This document shows positions 55,030 to 64,000 of a DNA stretch of 64,000 nt, in pieces; positions within the stretch are counted from its first letter, which is position 1; every line of letters starts with the position of its first letter. Source of the stretch: Carettochelys insculpta (taxonomy: Eukaryota > Chordata > Testudines > Carettochelyidae). A model generated the notes under the pieces. It did not search any database, was not told the DNA's origin, and saw nothing but the letters and a program-made list of their open reading frames with translations. The stretch is from positions 5,848,001-5,912,000 of the forward strand of contig NC_134167.1 in the NCBI RefSeq assembly GCF_033958435.1. The letters are read 5' to 3'. Position numbers and translations under genes: made by a program.

Positions 55030-55865
55030 TTTTAAGATGATAAACCTAGACCCTAAGGAGGGGCGTTTGAATGAAAAAAGCTTGTGTGTGGTGCTTATTG
55101 AGGAGGCCAGAAGAAGGGAAACTGTCCGAGTGGTAGAGCCATTCTAGACAATGGGAGGAGGGGACACACAGCTGAGGTCACTTTGTACAAGAATGGGCAG
55201 CAAAAGAATTTAGGATATTGCCAGTGAGGTGAGAGAGCAGACTAAAAATTCGTGGCTAGGCAGGACAGGAGACCTTTTCTGTCAGAACTCATTTGGGGTG
55301 TGCAGGTCACTTCTGGACTATGAGGTCAAATGAGATCCAGAAGCTGGTGTTAGCTAGGTTGGAATACCTAGCAGACATGATATGTCATGTATGATGTCTT
55401 TACAGTTTAAAAATAACACGCCTGTTCCAAAGCATTAACCAGGCACACAGGAGCATCTGACACGCTTGCAAATTATTTAAATCTTTCTGGATTTAATCTG
55501 ACTGGCCTCAGCTGGCATGACAATTCGCTTTGTGCCTCATACTGAGAACTCTTCCCTCCCACACTCCTGGGAGCCAAAGGGGGACCGGTGTGTGTCAGTT
55601 ATGCTCTGAGCTCTGCAAAATGTGACTGTGATTCATAATCATCTGCTGCTTTGAGACAAACAAAAACAAAACTGGTGTTTTCATCTTCCTTTGCTGGCAC
55701 CAGGCGCCAGGGGAGTCAGGCAAGAGCCTGGGAAATAGAACCCGTACTGAGATATTTGAGGAAGGCTAGATAGATAAAAATGCAGTTTTAGTTATTTATA
55801 TTATTCCTGTTACCTCAGAAGATTCTATAACATTCCAGTACTATAGTATTTTATCCTCCTAACAC
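55030..55865. other. Unassigned non-coding sequence
   Basis: Nothing recognised. Confidence 0.4.
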
Positions 55866-55867
55866 CC

Positions 55868-56105
55868 CTTTGAATGAAGGCAGTGCTATTATCCCCATTT
55901 CACAGATGGAGAACTGAGGCACAGAGACTATAGCTCAAACTTTTCAAGGTTTTTAGGTATCTAAATCCCACTGAAAGCAATGGAGTTAGATGTCAAATGT
56001 TTTTCCTTTGCCAAGATTTTCAAAAAGATATGCCCAAGCATATATCAGTGAAGGAAACTGAACACAGGTCTCACAAGTCCCAGGTTGTTTAGCTCAGTGC
56101 TGGAC
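55868..56105 (-). repeat. MIR-type SINE fragment
   Basis: 'tgctattatccccatttcac' and 'gatggagaactgaggcacag' are the complementary-strand MIR core. 'gttgtttagctcagtgctgg' near 56084 is head-like. Confidence 0.7.
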
Positions 56106-56109
56106 CATC

Positions 56110-56255
56110 TTTCTTTTCATTCCCAGAGGGGTCCCAAGGAGCCTGTCTCAATTTTCAAGCTCTTCAGTCCCCTTCACTGCTTGTCTCTTGAGATGTTGCA
56201 TCTTACAGAGGACCACAAACAATTTCACAGGCCCTGGTGACTCCAGCCAGGTGAT

Positions 56256-56287
<32 letters not shown>

Positions 56288-57625
56288 GTTTTTTTTAACT
56301 GAAAGGCCTGTAACAGACTCATGATTAGAAGGGTCTAACTTTGTGCGCCTCAAAGGGTCTGATTTTTTTTTTTCAGAAACAGCTGAGCACTTACGTTCTG
56401 AAAAATCAGACTTCTTTTAAGCATCTTATGTTGGGCTCCTGCCAGTAGAGGCCCTTTCCATCACTAGCCAGTTTTGAAAAATGCAGATCAGAAACCTGCT
56501 CTACTGTCACTGCTTTAGGCACTTGGCATGGTTGGGAGATTGGATTTGCCTTACTTGCTTCATGGAAGACTTGCCACCTTACACTGGCTTACTGAAAAGG
56601 ACCCATTCTGCTTCACTCATCACTGCCTTGCAGTCTTTTTAGGCCTGTGGAACTGATGCAAGGGAGAGACAGGATAAATTTCAAGTCCCCTGCCCCCCCG
56701 CATCCTTCCATGTAATCTAAGTTTGGGACAAGAGTCTCAATGTGCTCCACACGGAGCACAAGGTAACACTGAGGCAATTATGGTTAGTAGTTTATGCAAC
56801 TGTTGCTTGCTGCAAGCTGTTGGGTATCTGATTCCCTCTAGACAGCTCATTCTCCTGAGGTTTCCTGCCTACTATTGCATGCCAAAGAGAGGTTGAGTAG
56901 CTTGCGGAAGGGGAGGGTGACCAGCCAAGAATGTGGATGTACAAAGCTAGATTCAGAGGCATGCCTCGTCCTACTATGCTATAGCACCCTCCTCCCATTT
57001 GATATCTAAGCATTCAGGTTCTGTCCTTGTGTTGCCCTTCACAAGGATTATATCCTATGGATAGGCAGGAGGGAGTTGGGGATATAATTTTTTTGGTTTT
57101 CCTATGCAGCTGGGAATTGAAAATGTTTCACCAACATAACTGGTTGACACTAAGGATGAAAAATAAAACAATACTGAGCTTGGCATGTCCTCCCCAGGGT
57201 TCTCCTGTAGAGATAACAGCCAGATTGGTTACGGCGGTATATTCCTCACTGAAAAATACAAATAATGATTCAGTCATTCCTAAGTGTATTGTTTGTAGTG
57301 ATTTCATGGGAAAATATTTTTTGATTTTCTTTTGATTCACCTGCAGTGTTTGATGGGGAGGGCTAATCCACTGAGCAGAATTAGTACCTCTGTCCCTGCC
57401 TGCCTGCTAGAGGCATGAACCAAGACATGGGCACATAAAAACAGCCTCTTTCTGACATATACTATTCAGCCTACAGTCCTTCAGTCTTGTTCTCTATTTT
57501 TTTTTTTTAAAGTTGCATGCCTGGCTGTGGGGGCGGGGAGGTAGGGTAGGGGATGCTCATTTGTTGCTTAGCCAGTGTGGTGGCCTTGCTAGGGCTTACA
57601 ATCAATTGTGGTTCAGTTTTCAGCT
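56110..57625. other. Unassigned sequence with (GT)n
   Basis: A (GT)n microsatellite lies at about 56259-56287. Otherwise nothing recognised. Frames at 56792-57340 on both strands have no domains. Confidence 0.4.
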
Positions 57626-57629
57626 GTAC

Positions 57630-57812
57630 CAGATTATTTCTCTGTGTCCTTGAATGAGTCACTTAAACTCATTAATCAGCTTTAGAATACTTCACTTCTC
57701 CACTTACGTAGTGAGTTCTTTGAAGCAGGGACTGTCTTACTATGTGTCTGTACAGCACCTCACACAATGAGGCTCCCATCTTGGTCAGAGTTCTTAGGTT
57801 TAATAATAGGGT
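57630..57812 (+). repeat. MIR1-type SINE
   Basis: 'tgtccttgaatgagtcactt' (core), 'gaagcagggactgtcttact' and 'tgtacagcacctcacacaat' with 'gaggctcccatcttggtcag' (tail) are in the order of amniote MIR-like SINEs. Confidence 0.7.
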
Positions 57813-57980
57813 GATATTTACAACTGTGCAGAGTACCAGCGCGGTCTTTGCTACTCAGTTTATCCTAAACTAGTGGGAGACCACTTCAGTCTCCCTGGAC
57901 ACTCAATAACAGACTTGAAAGATGCCGTGTTTCAGCAAAAAAAATCTTCAAAAAACAGACTGCAGCACGCAAGCCTTCCG

Positions 57981-57982
<2 letters not shown>

Positions 57983-58012
<30 letters not shown>
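57983..58012. repeat. (TG)n microsatellite
   Basis: Fifteen TG units followed by a G-rich run. Confidence 0.95.
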
Positions 58013-58013
<1 letters not shown>

Positions 58014-58330
58014 CGGGGGGAGGGGGCAGTTTCTTTAGCAGCAGTGGCTGCCAGACCTCTGGGCCCCTTTGAAGTGCCGCAGCAGAGTTGCTGTGCCATG
58101 CTGCGTGGCTCTGAGGGAAGGGTGCGAGGGGACAGGCAGCACTGCAATCTGAGTGATGTTGAGGGCTGACTGCCCTAGGTCCTGCCCCTTCCACTATTGG
58201 CCCCTCCCCTTCCAGGAGTGTGGTGCTAGATCTCCCTCCTGCCTTGCCCCAGGGTCCGTAGTAGCTGTTGGTCTTGCTGGCAGGGTGAAACTGCAGAGCT
58301 GGATTTCATATGCAGGCTTGATGCTATCAG
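58013..58330. other. GC-rich segment, possible dispersed repeat
   Basis: 'gctgactgccctaggtcctg' and 'ccccttccactattggcccc' resemble 25578-25640 and 33020-33075. The 98-102-codon frames on both strands are low-complexity shadows, one of them reading through the (TG)n. Confidence 0.35.
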
Positions 58331-58384
58331 CCTGGGTCTGATTAGAGAGTGGAAGTGGTTAATTCATTACAAAAAATAGTGTTC

Positions 58385-58615
58385 CCTCTTTTGGTACTCA
58401 CCTTCTCATCAACTGCTGGTGAATGTGGTCCATTCCCCTGATTTGCATCGACCTCGTTAGCACTGGTCATCCCCATTGTAATGCAACCTCCCTGTGTAAC
58501 CATACTTACCAAACTGACGTTTCCCCTTCATGCATCTAACAAAGTAGGTTCCAACCCATTGAAGCTTTTGCCCAAGTGAATGTTAGTCTTTAAGGTGCCA
58601 CAGGACTCCTGGCTG
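58385..58615 (+). mobile_element. 5'-truncated Penelope-type tail
   Basis: 'cgacctcgttagcactggtc' (about 58450) then 'catctaacaaagtaggttcc', 'attgaagcttttgcccaagt' and 'gtctttaaggtgccacagga'. It has the same layout as the 22794-22993 copy, whose 12-bp target duplication fixes the family ends. No clear duplication is seen here. Confidence 0.75.
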
Positions 58616-58832
58616 AGTGTGCCGAGGCAGAATGTCTGAAACTTGTCAGAAACTGGACAGTGTATTTTGAAGCCCTACATGGGGTGAATGCTGCTCCTAC
58701 TTGAGAGCATTGTTTTGGAATCTGAAGGAGTGAGGCTAGTAGATTAGGGAATATTTAGACCATCTTGAGGCTAGGTTCTCAGTAGTGCAGGCACACCTCC
58801 AGCTGAAGTTAATGTATATGCATTTCCTAGTG

Positions 58833-59159
58833 CAGGTTGAAGCTGTCTAGTACAGCACCTTTGGGACCTGACTGGTGCTGAATTAAAGAATTTGCTGGAC
58901 CACGGGAGGCCAATACTGTCTAGCAGCATTACCAACACTCCCACTGCTTACTGGGCTATTAGAAGACATTTAGGGGTAAATTACAGCTAAATAACAGCAC
59001 AGAACACTGAGCACCAGGATGGGTGGCTGTGAACAAACTTTATGCGACCACGGGAAACTTGGCCACATGCATGACAAGTGGTGAGACAGCTAGCTAAAAT
59101 CATGTTGGACCACGGATGTTGCGAGAAAAGAGTGTGCCCAACTAGAGAGGTTCAACCTG
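58833..59159 (+). mobile_element. Tigger-like non-autonomous DNA transposon, 327 bp
   Basis: Ends caggttgaagctgtctag (58833) and ctagagaggttcaacctg (ending 59159), followed by TA. The length equals that of the 42943-43269 copy. The interior is shared with 48770-49068 and, inverted, with 42943-43269. Confidence 0.8.
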
Positions 59160-59164
59160 TAGTC

Positions 59165-59950
59165 AGAGTTGAATGGCTCATAGGCTTTTTGTGGCTTTAA
59201 CCAGCACACATCTTTAAGGCTACCAGAGGAAGGAAGGCAGTACATAAAGTGGAGAATGTCTGACAGAGCTTCAGCATCACTCAGCTCTTCTGCAGCTGCT
59301 TACTGGTATTCTTATTATGCAAGAAGTGTGCTGCTCAGAGTGAAAGAGAAATGTCAAGTGGATATAGATCCATAAAAACACAGACTGTATTTGACAAAAA
59401 ACATTAAATATTAAGTCTCGCTTCACCTTTAGGCACCTTAAAGGGAAGCACCATGGCCACTGCTTCCGTATCAAAGGGAAATTGCATCAAACTTTATAGC
59501 ATTGAAAGAAGAAAACTTTCTTGGTTCTTAGTTGTTAGGAAGTAAATCCTGGGAGGCAATGCAGCCTATGATGGAAAGGAAGTAGATGTATGAGTTCCAG
59601 CTTTCTGTGCAAAAAAAGTCTCCAATATTTCAAGCTCCAGAATCTTTGGCTTCACCCCCAACTCCCCCAGATTTAAATCCCTTTTATTGCTTCTACACTT
59701 GGGGTGATTGCAGGAAGTCAAGGTCAGAGCTTGCTTGGGTATGGCTGTAGGTGCTGTTGTGAGACCTTCCAAATGCAGTGTAAATCTATCCTATGTGCCT
59801 TCAATCTGACAAATGTACCCATAGTCTTTGTACACCCAGCTTTATAATCATCCTTATTCTTAAATCTAGGTGCTTCTATCATCCATTGCCTTAGTTGCTT
59901 ACCATCTCACAATCCTTAATAAATGCGGTCTCTCAACAATTCTCTAAACC
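59165..59950. other. Unassigned non-coding sequence
   Basis: Nothing recognised. Confidence 0.4.
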
Positions 59951-59952
59951 AC

Positions 59953-60062
59953 AGAGGTATCATTATTCCCATTTTACAGAAGAGAAACTGAAGCAGTCAA
60001 GTGACTTGCCCAAGGTCACACAATCTGTGGCAGAGCCACTAATTAAAACAAGGTTGTTTGAT
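59953..60062 (-). repeat. MIR-type SINE core
   Basis: 'tattcccattttacagaaga' with 'gaaactgaagcagtcaagtg' and 'acttgcccaaggtcacacaa' is the complementary MIR core, well conserved. Confidence 0.8.
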
Positions 60063-60064
60063 TC

Positions 60065-62040
60065 TCACTTTGGTTCTTTAACTGCAAGAACATAATTTCA
60101 TCATGTCTAGAACATCACAACATGTCATGATAGTGCAAATGCAAGTCAGCATTGTTACTCTGTTCTTGCAGCTGTGTAAGCCAGATCAGAAGCAGAACCC
60201 CTGCTTGTTGGTTAATTGTTCCCATCTAGCCACTGGGGGAGCCCAAATCATTTTGGGGGGTTAGATTTGCAGAAATAACCTATTTTTGCCTCTACTTGTC
60301 AGTGACCACAATTGCTTTTTCATTATTATTTAGGAGCTGGAAGATTTTTCTCATAACTATTTTTAAAAAGTAAATTAGGCCATGTTTGGGGAGCCTCAAA
60401 AATCCTTGGCAGTGCTGCTTCCAGTAACACTGACAGTTTGCCACCTGCCAGTAAAGAGATGCTCAAAGGCATTTTCTCACTAGCTATCTACAGCACCCGA
60501 AGCCTAAATTTTCCTCATTAACAATTTATGCCACTTAGGCTTCCTGCTCCTAATAATGTCATCACTGATTACATTTTTAAATGGTGATCTCTCGTAGGCT
60601 GAGACAGCATCTCCATCCAGGAATACGGGTAGTGAGGCACTGGAGGGATTCAGTGCATGAAATATTAGCTAAGAGGTAGCAGAACAAAAGGCTCCCAAGA
60701 TCTTTTGCTGGAAAGTATCTGAATCATTAGTGTGTTGTGCAGAATATTAATAGTTCTTCATGCAGCCGTATGAATGTGGTGCTATCAGGCTGTATTAGTG
60801 CTGGCCTTGTCTCACCTCTCTCTCTCTCTCTGTCCAGCTTTTTCCCTGCTGTGGATGTTGTGCTGCTTTCAGAGGCTCACAGGGAAAAGACAGAGCTTCC
60901 CACACTCAGCTAGATGAGAAACAAACAACTTGGTGGCAGGATTGAAAGGAAGTTATGGGGGTATTTATCTAGTTCATACCTTGAAATGGCCACATTTTAT
61001 ACTTGGCCCTGTTACTGGAAACAATCTGGGGGTGGGGGTGAGGAGGGCCATTTGGCCTTGGCCACAAGCTTAAAGGGGGCCTCAAGTTTAGATGCTTGTT
61101 AACTTTTTGGCATTTGACAAGTTTCACAACATTTTATCCACATCCTCATCAGAGTGAAATGCAACAGTCTTATTTTGTTTTCATGTGTTGTCTTTTTTTT
61201 TTTTTTTTTTTAAATAGCTTGGGGTCGCAAAAGCTGGAAGTGATCCAGGCCTATGTGGACCTTGAGAGGTCCTGACAATTCAAAGCCTTGGGTCATTTAG
61301 AATTCATGGCAGAGTCACTTATTAAAACCCAGTTTCTTGCGTCTGCAAGAACACAATAAAATTTATCTATAAAATCATCCTTTACATTGGTACAAATCTA
61401 GTAAGCTAGACCAGTAGATGTGTTCAGGGGGCTGGAATCGTCCAGTCCAACAGTCAGAAAATAGTGTGCTTTTTCTCTCTAGATCTTTTCTGTGAGACTT
61501 AGCTAGAATGAACGTTATGCCCAAGGACCAGAACAGTTGCAACTGAAAATGCAAAGAAATTGGAAAACAAATTTATCCTGCATGGAGTGCACAACTGAGC
61601 TATAGTCCTTTGTCTATTTGATTTGAGATCCCACAAAATTTTTCCAGGATGTCTCTATCTTCTGGGATTGCCAATAATGTTGACAGTTACCACCACTGAC
61701 TTGTGGGATGTGAACACTGTTTTCTTAGAGATCTCCATGCAGCTCCAACTCGTCCCAGGTGGACCACAGAACAGGCACCTCATGTCCAACAAGAAGTGAC
61801 ATGGCATTCCTTTGAACCAGGGACACAAAGTTGAAGAGTTATGAAGCCCATCACCAATCCTCCAAGGCACTGTATCCCAGTCTGGAGTCATGCCATAGTA
61901 CACAAACAATTCACTTACAGCTCTCTGTCTATGGAGCAGAATCCATAGTCAAAGGGTGGACTTAGGAAAGAGAAAACTAGACAGAATCTGCCTGGAGGGG
62001 TTTAGCATCAAGATTCCTTTCACATTAAAAGGTAGTGTGA
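60065..62040. other. Unassigned non-coding sequence
   Basis: Contains (CT)n near 60817-60831 and a T20 tract near 61192-61211. The minus frame at 61655-61909 (84 codons) is Cys-rich but not recognised. No gene can be supported. Confidence 0.4.
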
Positions 62041-62048
62041 TATGTATC

Positions 62049-62212
62049 AAAGGGGTAGCCGTGTTAGTCATCTCTGCAAAAACAATGAAGTCCTTCTGCA
62101 TTTTATAGATTAACAGATTATTTATGAATCTGACAAAGTGGGTCTTTGCCCCTGAAAGTTTATGCTCCAATAAATCTGTTAGTCTCTAAGGGGCCACAGG
62201 ACTTCTTGTTGA
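62049..62212 (+). mobile_element. Palindromic Penelope-derived element
   Basis: The head 'aaggggtagccgtgttagtc' is followed by 'ctctgcaaaaacaatgaagt', a short inverted tail piece ('tagattaacagattattta'), then the direct tail: 'tgacaaagtgggtctttgcc', 'gaaagtttatgctccaataa', 'gttagtctctaaggggccac'. The inverted part is internally deleted compared with 177-350. Flanks are not a clear duplication. Confidence 0.8.
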
Positions 62213-62214
62213 AT

Positions 62215-64000
62215 TTATGTTATGAAATCTCTAAATTCCCAGAACTACTATTTATTCCTCTAATTGCAAGGAGAAGGTAAAACATGGGGAAGGAACAATA
62301 ATGACTTTGAAGTGAAGGCTTTGGGGAGACTGCACCCAGCATGAAATGGCTGTGACATTTACAAAGTGGCTTTTTGTTTGCTAGGTGATTTTAAGTAGTT
62401 TTAATACACAGTAGTTTGAAACATTTATGGCCAGTTCCTTAGCCGGTATGAATAAGCACAGCAGCACTTTGAAAATAATTTTTCTGATTACACTTGCTAC
62501 GCCTCTGGCTTGATATATATGTTTTTGAAGGGGATTAACAGGAGAAATGCCTTTAGAAGATGAGAACATGATCCCTTCATATTCAGTCTGCTTCTGTGTT
62601 GTAGGGTGAGGTTTTTCAAAACCATGCAGCATTGGCCTGACACTGTTCTCACTGACACCTCAGGGAATTTCACAATTGTCCTCCAGTGAGCTTGACATGG
62701 AACACTTGAATCAGTAATCTTGTATTTATTTTTCCAAATATAACACACAGACCAGAATACCAGATTCATCATAATCCATGAAGTAAGTAAATAGTGTAGT
62801 GGGGCCTCTCATGCTTCTGTGTGCTGGGCCCCTGTTCTGCCCACAGACTAGGCAGAGGCCATTCCAGTTGCAGGCACCTGTGCTTTTATTATGTGTAGCA
62901 AGTTCTACCTTCTCTGTCACAGCTCTTGGTCACTGTAACTCCTCTGGTTACCTAGTTGGCTTCTCCCTATTTCAGCCTTTGGGGCTGCTAACCTCTACAG
63001 ACAAACCCTCCAGCTACCCTCACTTCGTCTTGCTACAATTCATGCATTGCCCATCTACCACAGTACCAGCTATCTTAGATAACCATCTCCTCAGTGAGCT
63101 CATAGGCCTGGGCGTGCTCCCATTACCATTTTTGAGCTAGGCAGCTGAGAGAAAGCTCTGGTTCAGACTCTCTGGCCAGTCACCTGTCATCATAGCTAGT
63201 ATGAAAGGTAGGTGGAGAAGTACCACAAACTATCTTTGGGCTCAACATTAATCATAGACTGCTGAAACATCAGCTCAAATTACTTTAAATTGTTCCATGC
63301 ATTTCATGTTTGTGAGACCAGCCTTATCACTGATTAATTTTTGGTGGAGATCATTTTTTCCTGTATTTGGGGGATTAATATTTAGCCATCATAGCTGCAC
63401 ATTAGACCCATGCTGCCTTGTTGCCAAGTAGTCTCTGAGTATCTAGAAGACACCCAAGAATGAATCTCAAGGGAGACTGCTCCAATTAAATATCTAATTG
63501 GACTTGGCCTACTTCAAGCCAGAAATTCTTGATAGAGGAGCACACCCCAAACATCAGCTAATTTAGTGCTAGGGGAGTTGCATTTCTAGCAGTGGTCAGC
63601 TTTTGAGTCACTTTACCATTAGCCTGTGTGAGAACTAGTATATTTGAAAACACATCTTTCTAACAAATGTATTAATCTCAGATTTAAAGCTTCTTTTTAA
63701 AAAATTCATACTTATGTATTCAATTTGATGTAGGTAATTGTGTATGCAAAACTCTGTCAAGCAGCTCTCAAACTATTAATCTTTGAAGGTTTTGGGTCAG
63801 AAAATCATAAAAGGATACTGCTGGCTGAGTAAATCCTTAAATTTCTTCCAAAATCATACAGCTTCTTAGCAAGCAATGTATTTAGTCCAAATAAACTCAT
63901 AAGTAAATGCTTTAACTGAAGACAGTTCCACGCTTTGGAGTAGGGCAAGCCAAATTGTTGCTGAAAATCTACAAATGGATTTAAAAGCCGTTGTCAATTA
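62215..64000. other. Unassigned non-coding sequence
   Basis: AT-rich with no recognised repeat or gene. The 113-codon plus frame at 62799-63140 and the minus frames around it have no domain signatures. Confidence 0.4.

Noticed and set aside
57873..58194. Frames of 98-102 codons on both strands near 58 kb
   Set aside because: They read through a (TG)n microsatellite and GC-rich repeat-like sequence.
61655..61909. 84-codon Cys-rich minus-strand frame
   Set aside because: No metal-binding spacing or family similarity that I can recognise. Kept only as unassigned sequence.

Overview
This window looks like non-coding DNA from a turtle (probably a cryptodire). It is moderately AT-rich. Open frames are short, none resembles a host exon, and the recognisable content is nearly all transposable-element debris. 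The lineage call rests on three things: a tRNA-derived SINE whose tail matches the CR1 3' end (about 1.2-1.4 kb, minus strand), which is the classic turtle SINE/CR1 pairing; many CR1 LINE fragments; and repeated copies of a palindromic element containing 'tagccgtgttagtc', familiar from turtle genomes. This is recognition by eye; no database was searched.

Layout. 0-8.5 kb: a CR1 tail, a Penelope-derived palindrome (177-350) with an exact 10-bp target duplication, the SINE, then mostly unassigned AT-rich sequence. 8.5-10.4 kb: a CpG-dense minisatellite with a 55-bp unit, then two unexplained open frames (9316-9678 and 10163-10396) separated by a MITE. 10.4-19 kb: CR1 and MITE remnants. 19-21 kb: a second Penelope-type remnant and a pyrimidine-rich block split by a CpG-rich, TCGA-rich DNA transposon. 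22-23 kb: a multiply nested repeat, with a MIR-type SINE broken by a MITE that itself holds a 300-bp hAT, and broken again by a Penelope tail with a 12-bp duplication. 23-37 kb: scattered MIR, MITE, Tigger-like and CR1 pieces. 37.87-40.30 kb: the best-preserved autonomous element, a 2.43-kb Penelope-like retroelement (minus strand) with RT and GIY-YIG domains and an exact 14-bp duplication. 40-52 kb: MITEs, Tigger-like elements and MIRs. 52.1-52.4 kb: a short palindromic Penelope derivative. 53.1 kb: a near-perfect 123-bp hairpin. 53.6-55.0 kb: two CR1 ORF2 pieces in opposite orientations. 55-64 kb: MIR, Tigger-like and Penelope pieces and unassigned sequence.

The most interesting theme is the Penelope system. 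The complete element and the short palindromes share the same 5' head and the same 3' tail. In the complete element the 3' tail is also present as a short inverted copy just inside the 5' head. The short elements are head plus inverted tail plus tail, so they look like non-autonomous derivatives mobilised by the Penelope machinery. The shared tail carries a hammerhead-ribozyme-like core (CTGANGA, a short stem, GAAA, a short stem III). No functional protein-coding gene is supported anywhere in the window.
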